In this document: in pieces, positions 9,250 through 19,175 of the stretch
How positions within the stretch are numbered: position 1 is the stretch's first letter
Layout of the letters: the number at the start of each line of letters is the position of its first letter
Assembly (NCBI GenBank): GCA_016786665.1
Contig: JAEUVZ010000013.1
Coordinates: forward strand, 1-46,731
Direction: 5' to 3'
DNA: 46,731 nucleotides
Origin: Flavipsychrobacter sp.
GTDB lineage: Bacteria; Bacteroidota; Bacteroidia; Chitinophagales; Chitinophagaceae
Notes under the pieces: generated by a model
The model's database searches: none
Told to the model about the DNA's origin: nothing
Seen by the model: the letters and a program-made list of their open reading frames with translations, nothing else
Translations under genes and position numbers: made by a program

Positions 9250-10218
9250 ATGAAAAGGAAAGAATTCATAAAAGGCTCGGCGATCATTGGTGCATCCGTA
9301 GCTTTCCCGGGATTGATAAAGGCCACATCAGGACTGGTGGGAGAAACCAACAGCAGAAAGGTGTACCGTGTACTGAACGCCAACAAAACAATGGTAGGTA
9401 CACTGCCGGTACTCCGTGCCTTTGCCGGCGACCATAATGATTATGTGTCTCCGTATGTATTCTTTGATGAATTCGGGCCGGTAGAGGTAGACCCTAAAGC
9501 ACCACCCCTGCGGGTAGAAGCACACCCACATGCCGGGGTGATACCCACCACTTACTTCCTGGCGGGCAACGGCCACCACCGGGATAGCCTGAATTACGAC
9601 TTCCAGATAGGTAAGGGCGATTTCATGATGTTCACGTCCGGGCGCGGCGCTATACATATGGAGGAAACGGGGCAGAAACTCTACGACGACGGTGGCTTGT
9701 ACCACGGCTTCCAGATATGGCTGAACATGGCGGCAAAGGATAAATTTATAGAGCCGGCCACCGAAGTTTTCCGCCCCGAAAAAATGGCCGAACTCACCCA
9801 TGCCGACTACCACGCCAAGGTAGTGCTGGGCGAACTGCTGGGGGCGCGCTCTAAGGTAGAAACCCTCTTCCCGGTGTTCTACTACCACATAAACCTGAAG
9901 CCGGGCGCTAAAATGGAAATACCCGTAGAGGCGAACCACAACGCCTTTATATACGTAATAAAAGGCAACATAGAAACAGAGGGGCGCAAAGAGATAACCG
10001 CCAACCAGGTAGCATTGTACGAGCGGGGAAAGAACTACATCAATATCTTCAGCGAAGCGGGTGCGGAAATGCTGGTGCTGGGCGGACAGCCCCACAACGA
10101 GCCGGTGTACGCCTATGGGCCTTTTGTAATGACCAATGAGCAAGAAATCAATCGCTGTATACGCGACTACCAGGCCGGGAAAATGGGCAACCCAGATATG
10201 GTGAATGCTAAAAGATAA
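9250..10218 (+). CDS. Pirin family protein with export-type N-terminus
   Basis: A 322-residue bicupin. The pirin metal site is intact: HPH at H92/H94 and HME at H136/E138, in the spacing seen in pirins (two histidines, then HxE). Family members are iron-binding; some have quercetin 2,3-dioxygenase activity and others act as transcription co-factors. The N-terminus MKRKEFIKGSAIIGASVAFPG resembles a Tat-type or other signal (KRKEF in place of RRxF), so a periplasmic location is possible, which is unusual for cytosolic pirins. A second cupin follows (about 205-290), ending in a tail with NEQEINRCI. A TACCTTTA box near 9220 probably drives it. The cardiolipin synthase-like gene begins 57 bases downstream. 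Confidence 0.87.
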   Translation: MKRKEFIKGSAIIGASVAFPGLIKATSGLVGETNSRKVYRVLNANKTMVGTLPVLRAFAGDHNDYVSPYVFFDEFGPVEVDPKAPPLRVEAHPHAGVIPTTYFLAGNGHHRDSLNYDFQIGKGDFMMFTSGRGAIHMEETGQKLYDDGGLYHGFQIWLNMAAKDKFIEPATEVFRPEKMAELTHADYHAKVVLGELLGARSKVETLFPVFYYHINLKPGAKMEIPVEANHNAFIYVIKGNIETEGRKEITANQVALYERGKNYINIFSEAGAEMLVLGGQPHNEPVYAYGPFVMTNEQEINRCIRDYQAGKMGNPDMVNAKR

Positions 10219-10274
10219 AAGTGCGGGAGCAATAGCGGGCTAAAGGCAGTATATTTATAGTATCCTTAAGGGAT

Positions 10275-11456
10275 ATGGCGCGCAGGAAGAAAAAAGACTT
10301 TGAATATACCCGGCACAACCAGGTGACACTGGTGCGCGGCGGAGCACCCTACTTCGGGCTGCTGGAAGAGCTGATAGATAAAGCGAACAGCTCCATACAT
10401 CTGCAGACCTATATTTTTGACAGCGATGAAACAGGGCAACGCATAGCTAATGCCCTTATAAGGGCTGCGCGCCGAAATGTGACCGTATATGTACTGCTGG
10501 ATGGCTACGCATCCCGCCACCTTTCTCCGGGCATCATCAGCCGGTGGAAAAGCAGCGGTATTCAATTCAGCTTTTTTGAGCCGCTCTTCCGCAGCAATAA
10601 CTTCTACATAGGCCGCAGAATGCACCACAAGATACTGGCGGTAGACGGGCTTCACGCATTGGTAGGCGGTATTAATATCAGCAACCGCTACAACGACTTC
10701 AACGGGATACCCGCCTGGCTGGACTGGGCCGTGCATGCTACGGGAGAAACAGGGCCTGAGATAGAAGCCTACTGCTGCTATATATGGAACGGCTCACAGC
10801 GGCGCAGGCCCTGTGCTACCCTGCCCCCCACCCACCTTCCTGAAATGGAAGAATGCCTGGTGCGCATACGTGTAAACGACTGGATACAACGACGCATGCA
10901 GGTGTACCAAAGCTACATGCACCTGTTTGGTGCCGCCCGGGAAGAAGTGATACTCCTTTCCAGCTACTTCTGGCCGGGCAGAAAGCTGCTGCGCAAAATG
11001 TTTGACGCCGCCGCCCGCGGGGTAAAAATAAAGCTGATACTCACCGGCGTCTCTGATGTACGGATAGCCAAATCGGCGGAGCGATATATTTACCGCCGCC
11101 TGTTCCGGCACGGCATAGAGGTATATGAGTATGGCAAGACCGTGCTGCATGGCAAAATGGCCGTGGCCGACGGCCAACTGGTCACCATAGGTTCTTATAA
11201 TGTAAACAACATCAGCGCCTATGCCAGCATGGAGCTGAACCTGGATATCAACAACGAACCTTTCGCGAACACGGTAGCGCAGCGGATGAAAGATATAATA
11301 GCCAACGACTGCGTGCAGGTAACAGACGATACCTACCTGGCAAAGTATACGCCCCTGCGCCGGTTCAGCTACCTGCTGGCCTACGAGGCCGTTCACTTCA
11401 TCTTCCTGCTTTTTACCTTCTATTTCCGGCAGACGAAGAAGCTGAAACAGGAATAA
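10275..11456 (+). CDS. Phospholipase D-family enzyme, cardiolipin synthase-like
   Basis: A 393-residue protein with two HxKxxxxD motifs: H117/K119/D124 (HHKILAVDG, followed by GGINISNRY) and H292/K294/D299 (HGKMAVADG, followed by IGSYNVNNIS). This two-motif layout is that of PLD-superfamily phosphotransferases, and the length and opening (QTYIFDSDETG, then YVLLDGYAS) fit cardiolipin synthases of the ClsB type, which join phosphatidyl groups at the inner membrane. There is no N-terminal membrane helix pair. A hydrophobic C-terminal segment (FIFLLFTFYF) followed by basic residues may hold it to the membrane. Substrate assignment is by family only. A TATATTTA box lies at 10250-10257, within the gap after the pirin gene. 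Confidence 0.88.
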   Translation: MARRKKKDFEYTRHNQVTLVRGGAPYFGLLEELIDKANSSIHLQTYIFDSDETGQRIANALIRAARRNVTVYVLLDGYASRHLSPGIISRWKSSGIQFSFFEPLFRSNNFYIGRRMHHKILAVDGLHALVGGINISNRYNDFNGIPAWLDWAVHATGETGPEIEAYCCYIWNGSQRRRPCATLPPTHLPEMEECLVRIRVNDWIQRRMQVYQSYMHLFGAAREEVILLSSYFWPGRKLLRKMFDAAARGVKIKLILTGVSDVRIAKSAERYIYRRLFRHGIEVYEYGKTVLHGKMAVADGQLVTIGSYNVNNISAYASMELNLDINNEPFANTVAQRMKDIIANDCVQVTDDTYLAKYTPLRRFSYLLAYEAVHFIFLLFTFYFRQTKKLKQE

Positions 11457-11492
11457 TGGTATGGTTTTGTAAATCTGATTGCGAACAGCACT

Positions 11493-12530
11493 ATGCTCAC
11501 TTTTAACAACAATGGCATCTACTGCGAGCGCGCCGGCCTGTACATAGACCCCTGGCGCCCGGTTAAGAACGCCATTATCACGCACGCCCACTCCGACCAC
11601 GCCCGTTATGGCATGGGTAGCTACCTGGCGCATCACCTGTCGGTACCAGTACTGCGTTTCCGGCTGGGGGCCGATATACAGGCCCAGGGTATAGAGTATG
11701 GCGAAGCTTTGGAGGTTAACGGCGTGCGCATCAGCCTCCACCCCGCCGGTCATATATGGGGATCGGCACAAGTGCGACTGGAATACAAAGGCGATGTGTG
11801 GGTAGTGAGCGGCGACTACAAACTACAGCACGATGGCATCACCCAGCCGTTTGAGCCGGTGCGCTGCCATCACTTTATTACCGAAAGCACCTTTGGGCTG
11901 CCCGTTTACCAGTTCCCGGCTGCACAGGAGGTGTATGACGACATCAACCAATGGTGGCGGGCCAACCAGGCTGAAGGAAAGAACTCCGTGCTGCTCACTT
12001 ATGCGCTGGGCAAAGCGCAGCGGGTTATCCGGCACCTGGACCCATCCATAGGCGCTATATATACGCATGGTGCGGTTGACAATCTGAACCAGGTGTACCG
12101 GGCCAACGGCGGCCATCTGCCCGAAACCATCCGCATAGAGGCCGCTACCGACCGGAAAGAAATAAACGGCGCTATGATCATAGCGCCCCCATCCGCAGCG
12201 GGTACTCCCTGGCTGCGGAAATTGCAGCCTTACCGGGTAGGTATCTGCAGCGGGTGGATGCAGCTCAGGGGCACGCGCCGCAGGCGGGGGGCAGACCGGG
12301 GCTTCGTTCTTTCAGACCATGCCGACTGGGAACAACTTAACACCGCCATATGCGAGACAGGCGCGGAGAATGTATATGTAACACACGGTTATAAAGCATC
12401 CTACGCCCGCTGGCTGCGGGAGCACTATTCATTGAACGCCGTGGAGGTAGAAACCCTCTATACCGGCGAGCAGGCCGAGGATACCGCCGATGCGGAACAA
12501 ACAACGGGGAGCGATGAGAGCATTCAGTAA
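11493..12530 (+). CDS. Ligase-associated DNA exonuclease, MBL fold
   Basis: A 345-residue metallo-beta-lactamase-fold protein of the ligase-associated (SNM1/Artemis-like) exonuclease family. The metal motif HAHSDHARYG is at residues 31-40, with a second metal histidine in HPAGHIWGS and VSGDYK further on. The beta-CASP-like part includes LLTYALGKAQRV, ICSGWM and LSDHADW, and near the C-terminus VTHGYKASYARWL. Relatives process DNA ends next to an ATP-dependent ligase. The downstream ligase starts inside this gene (17-base overlap), so the two are translationally coupled. The last ~15 residues are acidic, Thr/Ser-rich and probably disordered. Confidence 0.9.
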   Translation: MLTFNNNGIYCERAGLYIDPWRPVKNAIITHAHSDHARYGMGSYLAHHLSVPVLRFRLGADIQAQGIEYGEALEVNGVRISLHPAGHIWGSAQVRLEYKGDVWVVSGDYKLQHDGITQPFEPVRCHHFITESTFGLPVYQFPAAQEVYDDINQWWRANQAEGKNSVLLTYALGKAQRVIRHLDPSIGAIYTHGAVDNLNQVYRANGGHLPETIRIEAATDRKEINGAMIIAPPSAAGTPWLRKLQPYRVGICSGWMQLRGTRRRRGADRGFVLSDHADWEQLNTAICETGAENVYVTHGYKASYARWLREHYSLNAVEVETLYTGEQAEDTADAEQTTGSDESIQ

Positions 12531-14121
12531 ATTATTCACCGCTATAGACCAAACCACGTCTATCAATGAAAAGATAGACGCGCTCGTCCGCTATTTACAG
12601 GCCGCCGAGCCGAAAGATGCCGTATGGACCGTAGCGCTGCTCACCGGTAACAGGCCCAGGCGAACGGTAAAGACCAGCGAGCTATGGGCCTGGTGTACCG
12701 AACAGCGGGACATACCCGGCTGGCTGATAGCGGAATCTTATCACGTGGTGGGAGACCTGGCGGAAACTTTGTCGCTGCTGCTGCCGGAAAACCCCGGCCA
12801 CGCCCTGCAGGAGCTACACCTGCACGAGGTAATAAACAACCTTATTGCCCTGAAAGACAAAGACGACAGCGAACGAAAAGCCTATATCACCGGCACCTGG
12901 AAAATGTTGTCTAAGCCGGAACTATTCGTATTCAACAAGCTGATTACCGGTGGTTTCCGGGTGGGTGTCTCGGCGAAAATCATCATTAAGGCGCTTGCCC
13001 GCCATTTCAACATAGACGAAAATGTGGTGGCGCACCGCCTCAGCGGCCAATGGTCGCCGGCAGAAACGACGTTACCAATGCTGCTTTCCGACGCAGCGGC
13101 CGATAGCGACAGTTCGCGGCCCTACCCTTTTTACCTGGCCTACCAACTGGAAACAACACCGGAAGAACTGGGCGACCCCAACGAATGGCAAATAGAACGG
13201 AAGTATGACGGTATACGCGGCCAACTGATAGTAAGGGGAGCCGAACTCTTTGTATGGAGCCGCGGCGAGGACCTGCTCACTGAAAAGTTCGTGGAGTTTC
13301 ATCCGCTTAAAGACGTCCTTCCGCCGGGTACGGTGCTGGATGGCGAAATACTGCCGGTTAAGAACGGCAACATCCTCCCCTTCCACGTAATGCAAACACG
13401 CATAGGGCGCAAGAACATTACCCGCAAAGCCCTGCAGGAAGCTCCCCTGGCTATGATGTGCTACGACCTGCTGGAGTACGATGGGAACGACATACGCCAC
13501 CGGCCGCTCAGCGAGCGTAGAGCGCTCTTACAACAGGTATTGGACGAAGTAAGCCGGCGGGTGGGTGAAACGCCATTGCTTCTTTCCCCGCTGGTGGAGG
13601 CCGCTAGCTGGGACGAGGTAGCTGCAGAACGGTTGCGCGCCCGCGACCACCAATGCGAAGGGCTGATGCTGAAGCGAAAAAACAGCCCCTACAAAACCGG
13701 CCGCAAGAAAGGCGACTGGTGGAAGTGGAAGGTAGACCCGCTGTCGGTAGACGGGGTACTGATATACGCCCAGCGCGGCCACGGCCGCCGCGCCAATATG
13801 TACACCGACTTCACCCTGGCCGTATGGGACGGAGACGAACTGGTGCCGTTTGCCAAAGCTTATTCCGGACTTACCGACAAAGAGCTGAACGAAGTAGACA
13901 ACTGGATAAAAAAGAACACCACCGATAAATTCGGGCCGGTGCGCAGCGTAGTACCCTTCCAGGTGTTTGAAATCGGCTTCGAAGGTATCAACCCCTCTCC
14001 CCGGCACAAGTCGGGCATCGCGCTGCGGTTCCCCCGCATCCTGCGCTGGCGAAAAGACAAATCTCCCGCCGAAGCCAATACCAAAAACGACCTGCTGCAA
14101 CTGCTGCAGGCACAGCAATAA
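12514..14121 (+). CDS. ATP-dependent DNA ligase
   Basis: A 535-residue ATP-dependent DNA ligase. ATG 12514 is chosen over an in-frame ATG at 12490 because it has a GGGGA ribosome binding site 5 bases upstream and gives the usual N-terminus MRAFSKLF. The order is an N-terminal DNA-binding domain (1-200), an adenylation domain with catalytic lysine in ERKYDGIRGQ (K230), motif III FVWSRGEDL, motif IIIa DGEILP, motif IV CEGLMLKR, motif V WWKWKVDP, then an OB-fold domain ending near 530. It seals nicks with AMP transfer from ATP. It is paired with the MBL exonuclease; the DEXH helicase and PdeM phosphoesterase that complete this DNA-damage module in many bacteria are not in this window. Confidence 0.95.
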   Translation: MRAFSKLFTAIDQTTSINEKIDALVRYLQAAEPKDAVWTVALLTGNRPRRTVKTSELWAWCTEQRDIPGWLIAESYHVVGDLAETLSLLLPENPGHALQELHLHEVINNLIALKDKDDSERKAYITGTWKMLSKPELFVFNKLITGGFRVGVSAKIIIKALARHFNIDENVVAHRLSGQWSPAETTLPMLLSDAAADSDSSRPYPFYLAYQLETTPEELGDPNEWQIERKYDGIRGQLIVRGAELFVWSRGEDLLTEKFVEFHPLKDVLPPGTVLDGEILPVKNGNILPFHVMQTRIGRKNITRKALQEAPLAMMCYDLLEYDGNDIRHRPLSERRALLQQVLDEVSRRVGETPLLLSPLVEAASWDEVAAERLRARDHQCEGLMLKRKNSPYKTGRKKGDWWKWKVDPLSVDGVLIYAQRGHGRRANMYTDFTLAVWDGDELVPFAKAYSGLTDKELNEVDNWIKKNTTDKFGPVRSVVPFQVFEIGFEGINPSPRHKSGIALRFPRILRWRKDKSPAEANTKNDLLQLLQAQQ

Positions 14122-14135
14122 GCACCACCTGTAAA

Positions 14136-14174
14136 AAAGCGATAGCCCCCCGGAACTCGGAGGGCTATCTTTTG
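14136..14174. terminator. Bidirectional terminator between ligase and T9SS gene
   Basis: The stem GATAGCCC/GGGCTATC (14141-14148 with 14162-14169), with further pairs inside, is followed by CTTTTG on the plus strand. It is preceded by AAAAAAG, which becomes a T-run on the minus strand. It lies between two convergent genes (stops at 14121 and 14195) and probably ends both. Confidence 0.8.
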
Positions 14175-14194
14175 TATATGCAAATGAAAAGAAA

Positions 14195-17100
14195 CTAGCG
14201 TTTCACGAACGGTATTGCTTCGCGGCCGCTGTCTGACACGATGCGTATCAGGTAAGCGCCTGCTGCCACCTGGTTGATGTCCAGCTGATGGTGCAGTTTG
14301 TCGCCGCTTATTTTCAGTTCTTCTTTGTACACCAGTTTGCCGGTAGCGTCTACTATCTCGAACGACACTTTACCATCATTGCTGGCAAAAGTACCATCTA
14401 TAAAGAACGAGCCGCTGTTCGGGTTCGGGTACAGTACAAAGTTGCTGTTACCGGCTACGCTGCTGACAGCAGTCGGGTTCAGTACCTGCGATGTAGCCTG
14501 GCAGCCATTGCTGTCGGTTACTGTTACGCTGTAGTTGCCCGATTGCGTTCCCTGGTATTCCTGGCTGGTAGCTCCACCGATTGGGTTGCCATTCAGGTTC
14601 CACTGGTAAGCATTGTAGGTTTGGTTCACGGTCATTTTGCCAAAGGCATCCAGTACGGTTACCGTAGGTGTAGGCAGTGGGTTCACTATTACAGCTACTT
14701 CAGCGGATGTGCGCGAACAGTTATAGGTGTTGGTAACCACTACAGTGTACAGGCCGGTAGTGTTGGCGTTGTAAGTAGTGTTGTTGGCACCGCTGATGTC
14801 CACACCACCGTTCTGCCACTGGAAGGTAGTTCCGGTAGTGGTATCGGTAGCTGTTATAGCCAGTACACCGCCGTCGCAGAACTCAGTGATACCGCTGTGC
14901 GTAATGTTCTCGCTTGGTGATGGATTCACCCCTATGGTAGCTTCAGGAGATGTAGTAACACATCCCGTAGTGAGGCTGGTTACGGTTACTTTGTACACAC
15001 CGGCGGTAGCTACTCCGTAAGTAGGACTGGTAGCGCCGCTGATGTTGATACCGTTTTCCTTCCACTGGTAGCTCATTCCGCTGGTAAGGCCACTGTTCAG
15101 TACCAGGGTGTCGCCCACGCATATAGTATCGCTGCCCGGGGTCAGGTTCACCGCAGGATTTGCGTTCACCAGCACCGCTGTAGGGCTAGAAAGTATCTGC
15201 GTAGTAGAGCAGGCTCCGGTACCGGTAATAATTACATTGTAGTTACCAGAGTGTGTAGTATTGGTTACCGGCACTACATATGTATTGGAGTTGGCACCGG
15301 CTATGTTCACACCATTTTGCGTCCATTGGTAGCTACCTACGCTTACGGCTCCTACGTTGGTAGCCAGGGCTTCACCGGCGCATATTTCTATGTACAGGTA
15401 AGGCTGCGAGGTAATAACGGGCTGCGGATGGATATCTACAGTAGTAGTAGTGCTGTTGGTACAAGTATTGGCATCAGTGTACGTGTAGGTAATAGCGTGC
15501 ATACCAGGACCAGCGGAAGTAGTATTCAGCGTAGTGGTGGTGCCCGATGTACCAGGGCCGGTGTACATACCACCCGCAGGGGTAGCGGCCATAGTTACGG
15601 GAGCGTTGTCGCACACACTACCCAGTGCAGGGAAGTTCATTACCGGCAGGGCGTTCACTACTATCGTTTCACTGTCGTGAGTGGTACAGCCAAAGCCATT
15701 GGTGTAGTCATAATGGATAACGTGGCTGCCCGCGCCTATGGCCGGGTTGAACTGCGTACCGGTAACACCGGTTCCGGAGAACGTACCACCTGCCGGCGTA
15801 GCCATCAGGTTCACGATAGGAGCGTCTATACATTTTGCGGAGATAGACGGGAAGTTCACCGCTGTCAGCGGGTCTACGTGCTGCACCTTCATGTCGCTGG
15901 CGGTACAGTTGTTCATGTCGGTATAGGTATAGGTAATGTTGAAGTTACCGGTACCAGATACCAGGGGATTGAACACGCCGTTCGATACGCCTGTACCGGT
16001 GTAGGTACCACCCGGAGGTGTGGCCATGTTCAGTGTCAGCGGGTTGTCGGCACATATATCACTCAGCGCCGGGAAGTTGATTACCGGGGCGGGGTTCACT
16101 GTTATGCTCTGGCTACCGGTGCTGGTACAACCGTTGTTATCGGTGTAGCTGTATATTACCGAGTGGATGCCAGGGCCTGCGTTCAGCGGGTTCAGTTGTG
16201 TTCCGCTTACGCCGGCGCCGGTGTAGGTACCACCGCTTGGTGTAGCCATCAGGTTCACGATAGCGTTATTGGTACAGGTAGCGGAAAGCGAAGGGAAGTT
16301 GATCACCGGGTTCGGGTTCACTGTTACACCGGTTACTGCCGATGTAGAGATACAACCATTTCCGGGGTTGGTTACTTCTACGGTGTAGTTGCCCGTAGCG
16401 TTCGCCACGTGGGCATTGGTAGTAGTGCCCAGCACGGTAGTGCCTTGCTTCCATATATACGTGTAGCCTGTTCCGGTATTGGCGGTAAGGGTTACATTAG
16501 CACCGGCACAGAAGGTAGTGGGGCCCGATGGCGTAATAGTAGCTCCCGGGGCCGGCAGCGCTGTTACACTCAGCGTACTCCAGGGGCTGGCGCCGCAGGC
16601 TACTGCCGCGCGTACCCGCACCTGGCCGCTGGTCGCGCTCGGTGTTACCGTTATAGAGTTGGTAGTGCTGGTTCCGGTCCAGCCGTTGGGCAGGCTCCAT
16701 ATGTAGGAGGTGGCGCCGGTTACAGCAGCTATGCTGTAAGTCTGGCTGGTACCCTGGCATACCGTAGTGGCGCCGGTTATGGTACCCGGCATGGCCGGTA
16801 TGGCGCAGTCCTGTACTTTTACCAGGTAGCCGTCGGGGCTGGTAGACATGCTGGGTTGGTGTGTACCTGTAGTCGCTACTTGCACAGTACTGAAGGTCAT
16901 ACCGCAGGCATACATGTTACCGAACAGGTCGGTGGCAATACCATACAAGTAATCGGTACTATTACCGCAATAGTACGAGCCCCAGCTAAGCTGGCCACCC
17001 GAGGTAAACTTGCCAAAGAAGGCATCATAGCTATTCACACTATAGTGAGTATTGTAGATACCATTAGTCGCAATATTGTTACCACTGAGAGTTACACCAC

Positions 17101-18982
17101 CCACAAAAATATTTCCATTGAGATCGGTAGCCAACATTGGTCCACCATAGTAGAGATACTCGGCGTTGCTGCCCCCGTAGTATGTTCCCCACACCTGGGT
17201 ACCGCTGCTGTCAAACTTAGTTAGGAAGGCATCTGCACCACCAGAATATGTAGACTGATATACTGAGCCCAGAGCGATACTGCTGGTTGAAGTAGTAGAA
17301 CCGAATAAGTAAACGTGACAGCTATCTGTTTTGGATGCAGCTATACCATAACCTACATCGCCACCTGTTCCACCAAAATAGGTGCCCCAAAGACGGGCTC
17401 CGGTAGAGCCATTAAAACGAGCGAGAAAGCCATCTTGGTTATCAGTACCTACACTATAAGAACTCTTGTGAGCACCGGTAGAGGAAATGTTTATGACACT
17501 ATACGTATAGCCAGTGAGATATGGGTTTCCGGAAGCATCTACAGTACAGGATGTTCCTAAGTCAGTATTGTCTCCACCATAGTAGGTGCCCCACAGGCGG
17601 GTACCACTGGTGTTGTATTTAACCAGGAATGCATCAGGCCCCACACTAAACGTTGGTTGATAGGCAAAAGGTGTAGTAAAGTTAGTAGGACTGTAGGTGT
17701 ACCCACAAATATAAATGTCACCGTTATTATCGCAAGCTAATCCATATGCATAGTCATCACCAGTACCTCCCAGGTAAGTTCCCCATTGGCGGGTACCAGC
17801 ATTATTAAATTTCACCAGGAAACAGTCATACGTACCGGAAAAAGAAATCTGCTGGACAGAACCTGAGGATATCACCCCAGCGGTGGAATTATTGGTACGG
17901 CCGGAAAGAAACACATTGCCCGATGGGTCAAGCGCTATAGAATAACAATACTCGTAAGTAGTGCTGTTGCCACCGTAATAAGTACCCCACTGGCGTACGC
18001 CGCTGGCATTGAATTTCACCAGCATACCATCGGTGTACGAAGTTTGGGAGTAACTCGCCTGGTAAGAACCGGTAGTGGCAATATTGGTAGTGCTGGACGT
18101 ATATCCCCCTATGTAAATTTCATTTCCATTAGGAGTAACGGCCACACTATATACGTAGTCGTTTGAAGAAGAGTTACCGCCATAGTACGTACCCCAGGTT
18201 ACAGTAGGGTCTATGGTCAGTTCACCGGAATACTTGCCCAGTTTGTAAGTCAGTTCATTACCGTTCAGTACAAAGTCAGAAGATACCTTGCGGCCTGTAG
18301 CGTCAAAAGAAAGAGGGGCCTGGTCGGTGATCGTTCCGAAAGGCGTAGTGATGGTAAAGTTCCCTTCTTTGGAAACATCCAGCTTGGTAGCACCGTTGAA
18401 CCGAACTTTTATATCGGCGGGGTTACCACCCTCGTGTACAATGAACTCGTATTTAAAGTCACCTTTTTTGCTGTACAGCACCCAGTCAATGTTGGGGTAC
18501 ACATCTTTATACACTACCCGGGCGTACCCGTTTACCTTCACCCCGTTCGGAGCGCTTTCCAGGTAATACATATCGTAGTCGGGCTGGCGGTTTTCCGCAA
18601 CGGCAAGTGCCTTTTTATTGGCTCCTACCAGTTCCACATCCACCCGGTAATAACTGTGTATTTCTTTTACCGGTTCTTCGTCGGGAACGGGCTGTTTGTT
18701 TTTCTGGGCGTTAATGGCTTCAGCGTTCTCCAGCTTATCAAACTGGTAGTGCATCTGCCCCTGCCCTACAAACACGGCAAATCCCTTTCCCGCCAGGTTA
18801 AAATCAATATCCGTCCGTGGCTGGTAGTTCTGGTCTACTATCTGACCCTTGTTTTCCATGAAGTACAGGCTCCGCGTCTGTTCCGGCACCGATGAAGGTA
18901 CCTTTGCCGCCCCGGGCGCTGCGCTGCAAACTGATGGTAATAGGCCAATAGCCAACACTTTAATGAGTAATTTCATTTGCAT
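14195..18982 (-). CDS. Secreted beta-propeller (SBBP) and Ig-repeat protein with T9SS sorting domain
   Basis: A 1595-residue exported protein. The signal peptide is MKLLIKVLAIGLLPSVCSA. Residues ~35-260 are a DUF7948-type N-terminal domain (YFMENKGQIVDQN, KDVYPNIDWVLYSK, GELTIDPTVTWGTYYGG). About 262-715 is an SBBP-type beta-propeller with repeated WGTYYGG and FLVKFN units. Next come Ig-like modules, including four related ~75-residue copies (about 887-1184; NFP.L...C, ATP.GGTYTG.G). The C-terminus from about 1512 (LYPNPNSGSFFIDG, later GAYLIRIV) is a type A T9SS sorting domain. It is a paralogue of the 942-residue protein at 31001-33829, but with many more Ig modules. It is probably a surface adhesin or glycan-binding protein; its ligand is unknown. 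Confidence 0.93.
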   Translation of the reverse strand: MQMKLLIKVLAIGLLPSVCSAAPGAAKVPSSVPEQTRSLYFMENKGQIVDQNYQPRTDIDFNLAGKGFAVFVGQGQMHYQFDKLENAEAINAQKNKQPVPDEEPVKEIHSYYRVDVELVGANKKALAVAENRQPDYDMYYLESAPNGVKVNGYARVVYKDVYPNIDWVLYSKKGDFKYEFIVHEGGNPADIKVRFNGATKLDVSKEGNFTITTPFGTITDQAPLSFDATGRKVSSDFVLNGNELTYKLGKYSGELTIDPTVTWGTYYGGNSSSNDYVYSVAVTPNGNEIYIGGYTSSTTNIATTGSYQASYSQTSYTDGMLVKFNASGVRQWGTYYGGNSTTYEYCYSIALDPSGNVFLSGRTNNSTAGVISSGSVQQISFSGTYDCFLVKFNNAGTRQWGTYLGGTGDDYAYGLACDNNGDIYICGYTYSPTNFTTPFAYQPTFSVGPDAFLVKYNTSGTRLWGTYYGGDNTDLGTSCTVDASGNPYLTGYTYSVINISSTGAHKSSYSVGTDNQDGFLARFNGSTGARLWGTYFGGTGGDVGYGIAASKTDSCHVYLFGSTTSTSSIALGSVYQSTYSGGADAFLTKFDSSGTQVWGTYYGGSNAEYLYYGGPMLATDLNGNIFVGGVTLSGNNIATNGIYNTHYSVNSYDAFFGKFTSGGQLSWGSYYCGNSTDYLYGIATDLFGNMYACGMTFSTVQVATTGTHQPSMSTSPDGYLVKVQDCAIPAMPGTITGATTVCQGTSQTYSIAAVTGATSYIWSLPNGWTGTSTTNSITVTPSATSGQVRVRAAVACGASPWSTLSVTALPAPGATITPSGPTTFCAGANVTLTANTGTGYTYIWKQGTTVLGTTTNAHVANATGNYTVEVTNPGNGCISTSAVTGVTVNPNPVINFPSLSATCTNNAIVNLMATPSGGTYTGAGVSGTQLNPLNAGPGIHSVIYSYTDNNGCTSTGSQSITVNPAPVINFPALSDICADNPLTLNMATPPGGTYTGTGVSNGVFNPLVSGTGNFNITYTYTDMNNCTASDMKVQHVDPLTAVNFPSISAKCIDAPIVNLMATPAGGTFSGTGVTGTQFNPAIGAGSHVIHYDYTNGFGCTTHDSETIVVNALPVMNFPALGSVCDNAPVTMAATPAGGMYTGPGTSGTTTTLNTTSAGPGMHAITYTYTDANTCTNSTTTTVDIHPQPVITSQPYLYIEICAGEALATNVGAVSVGSYQWTQNGVNIAGANSNTYVVPVTNTTHSGNYNVIITGTGACSTTQILSSPTAVLVNANPAVNLTPGSDTICVGDTLVLNSGLTSGMSYQWKENGINISGATSPTYGVATAGVYKVTVTSLTTGCVTTSPEATIGVNPSPSENITHSGITEFCDGGVLAITATDTTTGTTFQWQNGGVDISGANNTTYNANTTGLYTVVVTNTYNCSRTSAEVAVIVNPLPTPTVTVLDAFGKMTVNQTYNAYQWNLNGNPIGGATSQEYQGTQSGNYSVTVTDSNGCQATSQVLNPTAVSSVAGNSNFVLYPNPNSGSFFIDGTFASNDGKVSFEIVDATGKLVYKEELKISGDKLHHQLDINQVAAGAYLIRIVSDSGREAIPFVKR

Positions 18983-19162
18983 ACTTAACAGGTATTAAAT
19001 AACGATATGGTGTTTGATTTTTAACATTTGATTTAACAATTTAGGAAATAGCGATTAAAAATTATAATATCCCAGTAATATAATTTTTATCGTAATCCAT
19101 TTTCGGAGGCATTGTAAGAGGTTAACCCAATATTTATTATTACATACTTTCCTTCCGCCTGT

Positions 19163-19170
19163 TACCTTTG
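19163..19170 (+). promoter_or_regulatory. TAnnTTTG promoter box 5 bases before the antiporter start
   Basis: An exact TACCTTTG match to the Bacteroidota sigma-ABfr -7 element ends 5 bases before the ATG at 19176. Transcription would start at or next to the ATG, implying a leaderless or nearly leaderless message. No ribosome binding site could fit. Confidence 0.6.
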
Positions 19171-19175
19171 CGGCT

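Noticed and set aside
15251-17224. A 657-residue frame on the plus strand
   Set aside because: It is antisense to the Ig-repeat part of the 14195-18982 T9SS gene and arises from the repeated codon pattern of that region; composition is unlike a protein.
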